A stretch of 64,000 nt of DNA, from positions 1-64,000 of the forward strand of contig JAJFKX010000006.1 of NCBI GenBank assembly GCA_021772985.1, given 5' to 3'. How positions within the stretch are numbered: position 1 is the stretch's first letter; every line of letters begins with the position of its first letter. Origin of the DNA: Gammaproteobacteria bacterium (GTDB lineage Bacteria > Pseudomonadota > Gammaproteobacteria > Xanthomonadales > Wenzhouxiangellaceae). Position numbers and translations under genes: made by a program. Positions 47,214 to 56,107 of this stretch are shown piece after piece. The notes under the pieces are model-generated. The model was not told the DNA's origin, did not search any database, and worked only from the letters and a program-made list of their open reading frames with translations.

Positions 47214-48470
47214 ATGAGATATCGCAACTTATACCAACTGATCATAGTAGTTATATCGATGTTTGTGGTGTTAACCCCGGCATTAGCGCAAAATCAATGT
47301 GGCGCTGAGCGTGACGTTAGAGCCCAGGCATTGGATGAGGCGACATTCAAGCAGTTGTCTGATATTTATGAAGATATCGGTGAGGAAAATTTTGCTGACG
47401 CGAAAAAAGGCCTGGATCGGATGTTGAGCCGGTCCAAGGATGGTTCTTATCCGCAATCGATAATTTTGCAGGCGCTGGGGCATACTGCAGCCTCAGAGGA
47501 AGATTATGACGGTGCCTTGGTTTATTTCCAACGCTCAGTAGATATTAATGCATTGCCCAATCGGCAGCATTATCAGATGATTTATTCCATCGCACAACTG
47601 TTGATCGCCAGGGAACGCTATCGTGAAGGGCTGGAAAAATTAGAAGAATGGTTTTGTGTAACACCACCTGAAAATGTTACTTCAAACGCATATCTGTTGA
47701 AAGCCAGTGCTAATGTTGAACTCGAAAATTACCGTGAAGCATTGACTGCTATCGATATGGCCATATCGCTGGAAAGCGCACCCAAAGAAAACTGGTATCA
47801 GATGAAACTGGGTATCAATTTTGAATTAGACGATTTGCCTTCTGCAGCTAAAACGCTGGAAATCATGATTAATTTGTGGCCGGATAAAGAAAACTACTGG
47901 AAGCAGCTATCTTCAGTTTATTTGAACCTCAAAGATGAAAACAAAGCGTTGTCTGTATTGGCTTTGGCTTATCGCAAGAACATGCTCGATACTTCCCAAG
48001 AAATACTTCAGTTGTCTAGTCTGTATCAATATCGTGATGTGCCGTACGAAGCTGCCAAGGTATTGGAAAAAGGGATTAATGACGGCATCGTCGAATCTAA
48101 TCAAAGATACTGGGAACAAACCGCCAATGCCTGGTATCAGGCACGGGAACTGGAAAACGCTTTAAATGCATTTGAAAAAGCCGGTCAGTATTCTGATGAT
48201 GGCAGTATTGACTTACGCCGCGCATTTATTTTGGTTGATCGTCAAGAATGGGAACCAGCAAAGACTGCCTTGCAAAGGGCCATTGATAAAGGTGGTTTGA
48301 AAGACAGTGAGACAGGAAATGCTTATTTATTAATTGGCATGTCTGAAATGAATCTTGAACGTTTTGATGCAGCAACCAGTGCGTTCGATAATGCTTTGCG
48401 ATATGAACGTAGCCGGAGTGCTGCGCGTCAGTGGAAAGAGCAAGTAGTGCAACGTCGCGCAGCTGGATAA
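47214..48470 (+). CDS. TPR-repeat periplasmic protein ending the TonB2 operon
   Basis: This 418-residue protein has a signal peptide (cut near VVLTPALAQ, about 25) and tetratricopeptide repeats over most of its length (for example DYDGALVYFQRSVDINALP, NYREALTAIDMAISLESAP, ELENALNAFEKAGQYSDDG, RFDAATSAFDNALRYERS). In Vibrio and Shewanella TonB2 operons the gene after tonB2 also encodes a TPR protein, thought to assist the complex. CAGGAG lies 8 bases before the ATG. It is followed by the AT-hook gene after 45 bases. Confidence 0.9.
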   Translation: MRYRNLYQLIIVVISMFVVLTPALAQNQCGAERDVRAQALDEATFKQLSDIYEDIGEENFADAKKGLDRMLSRSKDGSYPQSIILQALGHTAASEEDYDGALVYFQRSVDINALPNRQHYQMIYSIAQLLIARERYREGLEKLEEWFCVTPPENVTSNAYLLKASANVELENYREALTAIDMAISLESAPKENWYQMKLGINFELDDLPSAAKTLEIMINLWPDKENYWKQLSSVYLNLKDENKALSVLALAYRKNMLDTSQEILQLSSLYQYRDVPYEAAKVLEKGINDGIVESNQRYWEQTANAWYQARELENALNAFEKAGQYSDDGSIDLRRAFILVDRQEWEPAKTALQRAIDKGGLKDSETGNAYLLIGMSEMNLERFDAATSAFDNALRYERSRSAARQWKEQVVQRRAAG

Positions 48471-48515
48471 TTTATAGTACTATTTACGCCACCATACTGA
48501 GTTGAGATTGTTTTA

Positions 48516-49271
48516 ATGAACGATGATCAAGTGTTGATAAGCGAAGAGCAAGCCGCTGGTGATGCTGCAGACGGTAAAGTTTCCAATGCAGCAGCAGTCA
48601 CTGGCGCTGGTGAATCAGCTAAGCCGGCGAAGAAAAAAGTGACCAAAAAGAAAGCTACTAAAAAGAAGGCCACTAAGAAAAAAGTCGCCAAAAAGAAAAC
48701 AACTACAAAAAAAGCAGCTACTAAGAAAACCAGTAAGAAAAAAGTCAGCAAGAAAGGTCGGCCTAAGAAAGCCGGCAAGAAAGGTCGGCCCAAGAAAGTA
48801 GGCAAGAAAGGACGGCCCAAGAAAGTAGGCAAGAAAGGTCGGCCCAAGAAAGTAGGCAAGAAAGGACGGCCCAAGAAAGTAGGTAAGAAAGGTCGGCCCA
48901 AGAAAGTAGGTAAGAAAGGACGGCCTAAAAAAGTTGCCGAGGAAGTTGTCAAAAAAGTAGGCAAGAAAGGTCGACCCAAAAAAGTAAGTAAAAAAGGACG
49001 ACCCAAGAAAGCTAGCAAGAAAGGTCGGCCCAAGAAGGCCGGTAATGAAGCAACTGGTAGTTTATCTAATGTACATGATCACACTACCGCCATTGCCCGG
49101 CATTTGCAGGCTGCGGTGGATGAAATTGTGACGGTTATTGCCAATGAATTGCGCAGTCGCTCTGATGAAATCGTTAAGCGTGCCAATGCTTTGCAATCTG
49201 ATGCTGAAGCAAAACTCTCTAGTGTTGAGTCTGCAGCCCGGCAAACGTTAAAAGCGTTGCGCGGAAAGTAA
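48516..49271 (+). CDS. AT-hook repeat, histone H1-like nucleoid protein
   Basis: This 251-residue protein is very rich in Lys. Residues 1-36 are acidic, and 37-78 are KK(A/T/V)-type repeats like those of AlgP/histone-H1-like proteins. Residues 79-176 hold ten copies of the 9-residue unit KKGRPKK(V/A)(G/S/A), each with the AT-hook core GRP flanked by Lys. Residues 182-251 form an amphipathic helical tail (IARHLQAAVDEIVTVIANELRSRSDEIV split by short polar stretches). AT-hooks bind the minor groove of A/T-rich DNA, so a DNA-compacting or regulatory role is inferred. The nearest known types are AlgP of Pseudomonas and AT-hook proteins such as CarD of Myxococcus, but similarity of low-complexity sequence is weak evidence. 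Confidence 0.8.
   Translation: MNDDQVLISEEQAAGDAADGKVSNAAAVTGAGESAKPAKKKVTKKKATKKKATKKKVAKKKTTTKKAATKKTSKKKVSKKGRPKKAGKKGRPKKVGKKGRPKKVGKKGRPKKVGKKGRPKKVGKKGRPKKVGKKGRPKKVAEEVVKKVGKKGRPKKVSKKGRPKKASKKGRPKKAGNEATGSLSNVHDHTTAIARHLQAAVDEIVTVIANELRSRSDEIVKRANALQSDAEAKLSSVESAARQTLKALRGK
48750..49043 (+). repeat. 27-bp coding tandem repeats with 54-bp higher-order period
   Basis: Seven contiguous 27-base units (48750-48938), a 24-base degenerate spacer, and three more units (48963-49043) encode KKGRPKKxx. The Gly codon before RP alternates GGT, GGA, GGT, GGA from the second unit through the tenth. The units therefore pair into 54-base dimers, a sign that the array grew by duplication of two-unit blocks. 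The spacer lies between units that keep the alternation. Confidence 0.9.
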
Positions 49272-49285
49272 TCGGACGAAACCTA

Positions 49286-50239
49286 ATGGTACCTATGCCA
49301 AAGGCTCAGCCTGAGGCAAGTTCTGAAGGAAAAGCCGGTAGCGAGTTGCTACCGGCTTTTACACATCAAATACAGGCTTTTTTGGATGTGATCTGGTCTG
49401 AACGTGGGCTGGCGGATAACACACTGCAAAGTTACCAGCAGGACTTAAATGCGTTTGCAGAGTTTATTTCTGATCATGCCGGCAATATTGCAGCTGTAAC
49501 CGCTGCTGAGATACAGATGTATTTAAATAGCCTGCACATAAACGGCATGAGTAGTGCCACTGTGGCTCGCAGAGTGTCATGTTTACGGCAATTTTTCCGC
49601 TGGGCAGCAAATAATGGACTGATTACCGAAGACCCAACCGCGTTGTTGGTGTCGCCACGGCAAATTCGTCAATTACCTTCGGCATTGAATGAAAGTGAAA
49701 TTGACTCGCTGCTTGATATCAATACCAAACAACGTTTGGGGCTGCGTGATAAGGCGATGCTGGAGCTGCTGTATGCAACAGGGCTGCGTGTGAGCGAACT
49801 GGTACAGATTAAGCAGGAAGATCTAAGTCTACGGCAAGGCGTGGTAAGGGTGCTTGGCAAAGGCAGCAAAGAACGACTGGTGCCGATTGGTGAACGAGCT
49901 CTGGATGCGTTGCAAACTTACCTGTTTGAACAACGGCCGAAGTTATTGCAAAACGTTGTGCAGACGGCTTTGTTTTTGACTGAGCGAGGGAAGCCTATGA
50001 CTCGCCAGGCATTTTGGTATTTGATCAAACGGCATGCTCAGCGTGCGGGGATTTCCAATAAATTGTCACCACATGTGCTCAGGCATTGCTTTGCGACACA
50101 CCTACTGGATCATGGTGCTGATTTGAGAGTGGTGCAATTGTTGTTGGGGCACAGCGATTTATCGACCACTCAAATTTACACGCACATTGCACGTGAGCGA
50201 TTGCAAGCATTGCATTCAACTCATCATCCACGAGGCTGA
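49286..50239 (+). CDS. xerD: Tyrosine recombinase XerD
   Basis: Resolves chromosome dimers at dif with XerC. All catalytic residues are present (numbering from ATG 49286): R168 in ATGLRVSELV, K192 in GKGSKERLVP, H263 and R266 in SPHVLRHCFATHLL, H289 in LLGHSDLSTTQIYTH, Y298. XerD rather than XerC is supported by the ending HHPRG and by dsbC downstream, as in E. coli. The product has 317 residues, 19 more than E. coli XerD (298). A TTG at 49346 would give 297 residues, matching the usual length, and the extra 20 codons contain a terminator-like hairpin. The true start is therefore open. Confidence 0.93.
   Translation: MVPMPKAQPEASSEGKAGSELLPAFTHQIQAFLDVIWSERGLADNTLQSYQQDLNAFAEFISDHAGNIAAVTAAEIQMYLNSLHINGMSSATVARRVSCLRQFFRWAANNGLITEDPTALLVSPRQIRQLPSALNESEIDSLLDINTKQRLGLRDKAMLELLYATGLRVSELVQIKQEDLSLRQGVVRVLGKGSKERLVPIGERALDALQTYLFEQRPKLLQNVVQTALFLTERGKPMTRQAFWYLIKRHAQRAGISNKLSPHVLRHCFATHLLDHGADLRVVQLLLGHSDLSTTQIYTHIARERLQALHSTHHPRG
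49330..49360 (+). terminator. Terminator-like hairpin within the 5' end of xerD
   Basis: AAAAGCCGGTAGC (49330-49342), loop GAGTT, and GCTACCGGCTTTT (49348-49360) form a perfect 13-bp stem. The right arm ends in four T. It lies 59 bases after the stop of the AT-hook gene and overlaps the first codons assigned to xerD. It looks like the intrinsic terminator of the AT-hook transcript, or a leader element controlling read-through into xerD. Confidence 0.6.
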
Positions 50240-50560
50240 GATGTAAGGTGATATGCGAGTATCCCGCTGATTAGGCTCATTATATTCCGTTTGGATCAAG
50301 TAAGTTTACACCGCTATGTATTGTAAAATACGCGTTGTGACGCCACACTGCGTTATAGATACTGACAGTTTGATTTCATAAGGCGGGGTAGGGTCACTTT
50401 TCTATCTAAAATATTTACATGATAGATAGCAAAATTACCAGCAGTGGTAAAAACCGCGTTTCCCCTGATTATGAAAATAGAATGACCTTAGACGGCTAGT
50501 CAGGACGAACTTTTTTACGGTATGCTGTCCAACTACGCATACATTATTGATGGAGTGATT
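50240..50560. other. 321-base gene-free interval between xerD and dsbC
   Basis: No credible reading frame is visible. The interval holds one A+T-rich inverted repeat, CTATCTA (50402-50408) and TAGATAG (50423-50429) with a 14-base loop. It probably also contains the dsbC promoter in its last 60 bases, though I cannot fix -35 and -10 boxes. The in-frame ATG at 50522 lies here but is not used as the dsbC start. Confidence 0.5.
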
Positions 50561-51310
50561 ATGTTAACTCGACAGTTTAGTTCTTTACGTTGGCTGGTAT
50601 TGTCGCTGGTGGTTATTGCGCCGATCAGTCAGGCTCAGGACTATCCAGAAGTTAGCCAGGCAATACAAAAGCTGATACCAAACGCGCAGCAAATTGCCAT
50701 AGCAGAAACACCTGTGCCAGGCGTGTTAGAAGTGCAGGTTGACTCTGACATCATTTATCTTAGTGAGGATGGTAAGTTCCTATTGCAGGGGCGTTTGTTT
50801 GATCTTGATAATCGAGTGGATTTAACTGATCTTGCTCGTTCGGCTGTGCGACGAGAATTGTTAAGTACTGTATCTGTCTCCGAGCAGATCACTTTCGCTC
50901 CCGCTGATCCAGAGCATAGTGTCATCGTGTTTACCGACGTGGATTGTGGTTATTGCAGAAAATTGCATGAGCAGATGGACCAATATAATGAACTGGGCAT
51001 TGCTGTTCATTACATGATGTATCCACGTGCGGGTATTGGTTCACCATCTTATGATAAAGCGGTTTCGGTATGGTGTTCAGCCGATCAAAAAACAGCGATG
51101 ACGGAAGCCAAACAAGGTGCGGAACCTGCGAGTCGGCAATGCGAAAATCCTGTAGAAAGTCAGTATAAGCTTGGCCAAAAGATTGGTATGACTGGTACTC
51201 CGGCAATTGTTACTTTAGACGGAACATTAATTCCCGGCTATGTTCCACCAGGAGCATTGAGAGAGCGCTTGGATGTATTGTCTGCGATTGCAGCCGATAC
51301 AGCACCGTAA
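50561..51310 (+). CDS. dsbC: Periplasmic thiol:disulfide isomerase DsbC
   Basis: Homodimeric disulfide isomerase that corrects wrong disulfides. The 249-residue product has a signal peptide (about 1-25, LVLSLVVIAPISQA) and an N-terminal dimerisation domain (VLEVQVDSDIIYLSEDGKFLLQGRLFD split around residue 75). The thioredoxin domain has the active site C129-G-Y-C132 in FTDVDCGYCRKLH. A second Cys pair (VWCSAD and RQCENP) and cis-Pro MTGTPAIVTLDG are also typical. GGAG seven bases before ATG 50561 decides the start. The xerD-dsbC order matches E. coli, but recJ, usually third, is replaced by purL. Confidence 0.95.
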   Translation: MLTRQFSSLRWLVLSLVVIAPISQAQDYPEVSQAIQKLIPNAQQIAIAETPVPGVLEVQVDSDIIYLSEDGKFLLQGRLFDLDNRVDLTDLARSAVRRELLSTVSVSEQITFAPADPEHSVIVFTDVDCGYCRKLHEQMDQYNELGIAVHYMMYPRAGIGSPSYDKAVSVWCSADQKTAMTEAKQGAEPASRQCENPVESQYKLGQKIGMTGTPAIVTLDGTLIPGYVPPGALRERLDVLSAIAADTAP

Positions 51311-51345
51311 TTAACCTAACGAACGCATTGGCTTATTTTTTTTGC

Positions 51346-51367
51346 AACCCGGAGTTTGATCCGGGTT
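51346..51367. repeat. 7-bp inverted repeat downstream of dsbC
   Basis: AACCCGG (51346-51352), an 8-base spacer and CCGGGTT (51361-51367) form a hairpin. An eight-T run lies just before the left arm instead of after the right arm, so it is not a standard terminator for either strand. It may still mark the 3' end of the dsbC transcript. Confidence 0.4.
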
Positions 51368-51416
51368 AAGTTCGGCCAGCCAATCAGCTGGCAGAGCAAT
51401 TAACCACTATGCTGGT

Positions 51417-51422
51417 TATAAT
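51417..51422 (+). promoter_or_regulatory. Perfect -10 hexamer upstream of purL
   Basis: TATAAT lies 35 bases before the GTG start of purL. The expected -35 position shows no TTGACA-like hexamer, so the promoter may need an activator or the assignment may be chance. No PurR-type palindrome was recognised. Confidence 0.35.
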
Positions 51423-51457
51423 GCGCTGTTTTTCCGATCACAGGAAATAGACTGCGC

Positions 51458-54400
51458 GTGACAGATATAAACAGCGATTCTACAAACTCTTCTAATCAGG
51501 TAGTTACATTATTTGGTGGTAAGGCGCTGCAGGATTTTCAGCTGCAACGTTTGGAAAGGCACCTTGTAGCTTCAGGTGCCGACAATAACCTGCGATTACA
51601 AGCCTGTTTTATTTATGCTGTGCAAGCAGATGCCAGCCAAAATCTTGATAGGGCCCAACAGCAATCCTTATGTCAGTTATTGGAGGCAACTGTTGAACCT
51701 CCAGATATGGGTGAGCATGTGTTGATCAGTATGCCCCGGGCTGGAACTATCTCACCATGGTCAAGCAAGGCTACAGATATTGCCTGGCGTTGTGGCTTTG
51801 TTGAAGTTAACCGGATTGAGCTGTGTATAGGCTACATTTTGCCGGCATTTTTACCGCTAGCTGCTCAACAGTGCCTGTATGATCCAATGCTGCAGCAACT
51901 GGTCTCCGATATCGCTGCAGTACCAACTTTATTCAAACCTCAGCAGCAGCGGAGTTTGAAGTGTTATTCGGGTGATTTGAGGCAGGCATTGCATACTGCC
52001 AATAAAGAGCTGGCATTGGCGTTATCCGTGCAGGAATTAGCATATTTGGAAAAGGGTTATGCGCAGCTTGGGCGTGCTCCAACCGATGCGGAATTGATGA
52101 TGTTTGCACAAGCAAATTCAGAACACTGCCGGCACAAAATCTTCAATGCTGATTGGGATGCGGATGGTGAAAAGCTATCACATAGCTTGTTCGCAATGAT
52201 CCGCAATACCCACAAAATAACCCCGGATGGCGTATTGAGCGCATATCATGATAATGCTGCTGTGGTTGCTGGCGAGCATGCCAGGGTTTTGCAGGTAACC
52301 GAGCAGAATCGGGATTACCATTTCGTTTCCACTGATTCGAATTTTCAAATAAAAGTTGAAACCCACAATCATCCAACAGCCATTTCTCCCTATCCGGGAG
52401 CAGCGACTGGCTCAGGTGGTGAAATCAGGGATGAGGCAGCGACTGGTCGAGGTGCTGCACCCAAGGCAGGATTAACCGGTTTCAGTGTTTCTGAATTGCA
52501 ATTGCCTGATCATCCTAGGCCATGGGAAACCGGTGTTACTACACCTGCCCGATTGGCCACTGCATTGCAGATAATGCTCCAGGGACCAATTGGTGCTGCT
52601 GCTTTTAATAATGAGTTTGGGCGGCCAGCGTTGGGTGGCTATTTTCGATCATTCACCAGGCAAAATTCGGATATATCAGAGAAGGCTTCCCGCCAGTGTT
52701 GGTGGGGTTATCACAAGCCAATAATGCTTGCCGGCGGGCTGGGGCATATTCGTAGCGAGCAAATTAGTAAGCTGAGGCTGTCAGCAGGTGCGAAAATCAT
52801 TGTGCTGGGTGGTCCAGCAATGTTGATCGGTCTGGGTGGTGGGGCTGCATCTTCGGTGCATAGCGGCGCCAGCGATGCCGGTTTTGATTATGCCTCAGTG
52901 CAACGGGGAAATCCCGAAATGCAACGCAGGTGCCAGGAAGTTATTAACCGCTGTTGGGCATTAGGTGAAAGCAATCCTGTGTTGGCTATTCATGATGTTG
53001 GCGCTGGTGGGTTAAGCAATGCCATCCCTGAATTGCTGGATGATGCTAACCGTGGCGGGGTAATCGATTTACGTTCAATACCATGTGCTGATCCGGCTTT
53101 GTCTCCTATGGAAATCTGGTGTAATGAAGCACAAGAACGCTATGTGCTGGGAATTGGAGAGTCCGAACTGGAACAATTTATCAGCATTTGTGAACGTGAG
53201 CGTTGTCCGTACGCAGTCGTCGGTTATGCCACCGAGGCATTGCAACTGGTGGTAAGCGATAGTCAACACGATAATGTCGTTATTGATATGCCATTGCAGA
53301 TGCTGTTGGGCAAATTGCCTGCCATGCAGCGGAATTTGGAGTTACAACCGCAATTGCCATTACCCGAGCTGGAGCTGGCGGAATTGGATTTGGGAGAATC
53401 ACTGCATAGGGTTTTACGACTACCGGCAGTGGCCAGTAAAAAATTCCTGATTACGATTGGTGACCGGACAGTAGGTGGGTTGTCGTGTCGTGATCAGATG
53501 GTAGGTCCCTGGCAGGTACCAGTGGCTGACCAGGCGTTAATGTTAGACGATTTTCATGGTTTTACTGGGCAAGCGATGAGCATGGGGGAGCGTGCTCCAT
53601 CGGCGATTACTGACGCGCCGGCCTCCGGCAGGATGGCAGTGGCTGAAGCAATTACCAATTTGGCTGGAGCGCCGATCAGGCAGATGGATAGGATCAAGCT
53701 TTCCGCCAACTGGATGGCTGCGGCCGGTCAACCGGGCCAAGATGCTGCCTTATATGCCACCGTTAAATCAATCGGCATGGAGTTGTGTCCGGCATTAGGT
53801 CTGGCCATACCGGTTGGTAAGGATTCATTGTCTATGAACGCTCATTGGCAAGATGACCAGCAGGGTGTTGAGGTTATTGAACATCAAATGCAGGCGCCAT
53901 TGTCACTGATTATTTCTGCTTTTGCACCAGTCTATGATGCTCGGCTGGCGGTGACCCCGCAGTTAATGTCGGTGGTGGACAGTCAGTTGGTGTTGATCGA
54001 TTTTGGTTATGGCCGGCAGCGCCTTGGAATGTCCGCGCTGGCACAAGTGTGGTCTACGCCAGCTGGGGAAGTTGCTGATGTTGATGCGCCTCACCGTTTA
54101 CGGCTTGGTTTCAATATCCTGCAAAAAGCTGTTGCTGAGAGCAGATTAATAGCTTGCCATGACCGCAGCGATGGTGGGTTGGTCACAACAGTTCTGGAGA
54201 TGGCGTTTGCAGGTCACTGTGGGGTCCGGCTTGATGTCCCCGAGCAGGCTGACATACTGGCATGGCTGTTTAACGAGGAATTGGGAGTTGTAGTACAGAT
54301 AGATCAGTCAAATTTTGACTGGTTGCAACAGCAGTTCGCAGCTGCAGAGCTGTCGAATTGCTTACAATCAATTGGACAAGTTGTGACTGATGAACAATTG

Positions 54401-55375
54401 CATATAAACCAGGGAAAGCTTGAGCTATTTCAACAGTCGATCTGGCAGTTGCAGAAAATATGGGCTGAAACCAGTTATGTCATCCAACGTTTGCGAGATA
54501 ATCCTGTATGTGCAGATGAAGAATTCCAAGCGCTTGATCATTGGCAGGACAGTAGCCTGCAGCCGAAATTAACTTTCACGCCATCAAACGCACCAGCAAT
54601 TAGGGTTGGATTGTCACCCAAAGTGGCTGTAATACGCGAGCAGGGCGTTAACAGCCAGGTAGAAATGGCGGCTGGTTTTATGCATGCCGGGTTTGTTGCA
54701 GTTGATGTGCATATGAGTGATTTGCAGCGTTCTCCGGGGTTGCTTCGAGATTTTCAAGGGTTAGTGGCTTGCGGTGGTTTTTCCTATGGCGATGTTCTTG
54801 GAGCTGGTTTGGGCTGGGCACGGTCGATATTGTTTAATAGTGAATTGAGAGATGCATTCGCAGAATTTTTTGAGCGCGATGACCGATTTGCGTTGGGGGT
54901 TTGTAATGGTTGCCAAATGTTGTCAGAGTTGCGAGAACTGGTACCTGGAGCAACTCATTGGCCTAGTTTTGGTCATAATCGATCCGGCCAATATGAAAGC
55001 CGTTTGAGCCTGGTGGAAATTACTCCATCACCATCGTTGTTTTTTGCAGGTATGTCTGGCTCGCGTATACCAATCGCGACAGCCCATGGAGAGGGCCGGG
55101 CGCTATTTGATGGTACTGCACAGCTACAAAAAGCAAAGGTTGCAATGCGTTATGTGGATGGTAACGGTGAAGTTGCTGAGGCATATCCAACCAATCCGAA
55201 TGGCTCTGCAGAAGGTATTTGCGGGTTAAGCAACGCTGATGGCAGGATTACCATTACCATGCCGCATCCGGAGCGTCTGTTACGCACTATTAACTTCTCT
55301 TGGGCGCCGCCGGAATGGGGGGCAGTGTCGCCTTGGATGCAAATGTTTCATAATGCCCGTAACTGGTGCATGTAA
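51458..55375 (+). CDS. purL: Phosphoribosylformylglycinamidine synthase (large single-chain type)
   Basis: Fourth step of purine synthesis, converting FGAR with glutamine and ATP to FGAM. The 1305-residue product is the one-chain gammaproteobacterial form. The N-terminal PurS-like domain ends near 150. The first synthetase half carries [21 protein letters not shown], and the second has [19 protein letters not shown]. The C-terminal glutamine amidotransferase has Cys1149 in GVCNGCQML with H1270 and E1272 in PHPERL as the triad. GTG 51458 is the first start, and AGGAAAT lies 13 bases upstream. It stands alone, not in a purine operon. Confidence 0.97.
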   Translation: MTDINSDSTNSSNQVVTLFGGKALQDFQLQRLERHLVASGADNNLRLQACFIYAVQADASQNLDRAQQQSLCQLLEATVEPPDMGEHVLISMPRAGTISPWSSKATDIAWRCGFVEVNRIELCIGYILPAFLPLAAQQCLYDPMLQQLVSDIAAVPTLFKPQQQRSLKCYSGDLRQALHTANKELALALSVQELAYLEKGYAQLGRAPTDAELMMFAQANSEHCRHKIFNADWDADGEKLSHSLFAMIRNTHKITPDGVLSAYHDNAAVVAGEHARVLQVTEQNRDYHFVSTDSNFQIKVETHNHPTAISPYPGAATGSGGEIRDEAATGRGAAPKAGLTGFSVSELQLPDHPRPWETGVTTPARLATALQIMLQGPIGAAAFNNEFGRPALGGYFRSFTRQNSDISEKASRQCWWGYHKPIMLAGGLGHIRSEQISKLRLSAGAKIIVLGGPAMLIGLGGGAASSVHSGASDAGFDYASVQRGNPEMQRRCQEVINRCWALGESNPVLAIHDVGAGGLSNAIPELLDDANRGGVIDLRSIPCADPALSPMEIWCNEAQERYVLGIGESELEQFISICERERCPYAVVGYATEALQLVVSDSQHDNVVIDMPLQMLLGKLPAMQRNLELQPQLPLPELELAELDLGESLHRVLRLPAVASKKFLITIGDRTVGGLSCRDQMVGPWQVPVADQALMLDDFHGFTGQAMSMGERAPSAITDAPASGRMAVAEAITNLAGAPIRQMDRIKLSANWMAAAGQPGQDAALYATVKSIGMELCPALGLAIPVGKDSLSMNAHWQDDQQGVEVIEHQMQAPLSLIISAFAPVYDARLAVTPQLMSVVDSQLVLIDFGYGRQRLGMSALAQVWSTPAGEVADVDAPHRLRLGFNILQKAVAESRLIACHDRSDGGLVTTVLEMAFAGHCGVRLDVPEQADILAWLFNEELGVVVQIDQSNFDWLQQQFAAAELSNCLQSIGQVVTDEQLHINQGKLELFQQSIWQLQKIWAETSYVIQRLRDNPVCADEEFQALDHWQDSSLQPKLTFTPSNAPAIRVGLSPKVAVIREQGVNSQVEMAAGFMHAGFVAVDVHMSDLQRSPGLLRDFQGLVACGGFSYGDVLGAGLGWARSILFNSELRDAFAEFFERDDRFALGVCNGCQMLSELRELVPGATHWPSFGHNRSGQYESRLSLVEITPSPSLFFAGMSGSRIPIATAHGEGRALFDGTAQLQKAKVAMRYVDGNGEVAEAYPTNPNGSAEGICGLSNADGRITITMPHPERLLRTINFSWAPPEWGAVSPWMQMFHNARNWCM

Positions 55376-55393
55376 GTGAGTCCAAGTTAAGCC

Positions 55394-56032
55394 ATGACTG
55401 ACAACGATACAAAGCAAGCGAGTGATAAACAGGACAAGACGCAAATCAAGGAATTATTTATCCTGGCTGCGTTGTGGTTGCCTCTTGGGTTTTTCCTGTG
55501 GTTTTATTTTGGTTCATTGCTGGTCAGGCCTACGGCCTGGATTTCATCCTGGTTATTGTCTACTGCTCTGCCGAATGCGATTGAAGGTATCAATCAGGTA
55601 AGTTTTAATTTTGAAATTGAAACTTTGATTCCACATGAGCGATTGGTGCAAGGCCGGGTGGCGCTGCTGACGTTTGATGTAAATCCAATGATTTATGCAT
55701 ATGGGGTGCCATTGTTTTTTGGTCTGGTGATGGCAACCCCGGGACTGACCGCATTGCAGCGGGCCATCCAAATTGTAGGTGGGTATGCGATACTGGTATT
55801 TGTACAGGTTTGGGGGGTGTGCTGGGAAGCGCTCAAAGACTTGGCTTTGAATTTTGGTGCTTTGGGTGCTCAAGCAATTGCCGAAGCTGGATTATCCCCA
55901 ACTCTGATTGCACTGTGTTATCAATTGGGTTACTTGATATTACCCGCCGTAGTGCCGCTGGTGATCTGGATATTATTTAATCGAAATTTCCTGCAAACCA
56001 TTGCTATGCCTGATATAACCAGGCGCAGATAG
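55394..56032 (+). CDS. Exosortase-H-associated-like membrane protein
   Basis: This 212-residue protein has hydrophobic segments at about 22-48, 95-115, 122-145 and 170-195. The patterns LWLPLGFFLWFYFGSLLVRP, LTFDVNPMIYAYGVPLFF, QVWGVCWEALKDLAL and YQLGYLILPAVVPLVIWILFNR match my memory of the protein encoded beside exosortase H in gammaproteobacteria. Exosortases process and export PEP-CTERM-type proteins, and the role of this partner is unknown. No exosortase or PEP-CTERM substrate gene is in the window, so here it is an orphan, 18 bases after purL and just upstream of the type II secretion operon. The call rests on pattern memory only. Confidence 0.55.
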   Translation: MTDNDTKQASDKQDKTQIKELFILAALWLPLGFFLWFYFGSLLVRPTAWISSWLLSTALPNAIEGINQVSFNFEIETLIPHERLVQGRVALLTFDVNPMIYAYGVPLFFGLVMATPGLTALQRAIQIVGGYAILVFVQVWGVCWEALKDLALNFGALGAQAIAEAGLSPTLIALCYQLGYLILPAVVPLVIWILFNRNFLQTIAMPDITRRR

Positions 56033-56070
56033 TTTTTCGGGTGAACTAACTGCAACGCATATTTTCCTAG

Positions 56071-56101
56071 CTACAGGCCCTGTAGGGTCTGGGTTTATAA
56101 T
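56071..56101 (+). promoter_or_regulatory. Candidate promoter/operator of the gsp operon
   Basis: A palindrome CTACAGG-C-CCTGTAG (56071-56085) is followed by a perfect TATAAT (56096-56101). The -10 ends six bases before the gspE ATG, so transcription would begin at about the start codon and give a leaderless or nearly leaderless mRNA. The palindrome covers the -35 region, where a regulator could bind. No Shine-Dalgarno sequence is visible. Confidence 0.4.
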
Positions 56102-56107
56102 AAACAT

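Noticed and set aside
48527-49033. Long minus-strand reading frame opposite the AT-hook gene, encoding a Pro/Leu/Phe repeat
   Set aside because: It is the complement of the Lys-rich repeats. It has no ribosome-binding site and the composition follows mechanically from the plus-strand codons.
48750-49043. Regular 27-base repeats as a possible CRISPR or other DNA array
   Set aside because: Units are contiguous, keep the reading frame and encode an AT-hook unit. There are no spacers of unique sequence.
51341-51367. T run plus hairpin after dsbC as a Rho-independent terminator
   Set aside because: The T run precedes the stem on the plus strand and becomes an A run on the minus strand, so neither orientation fits.
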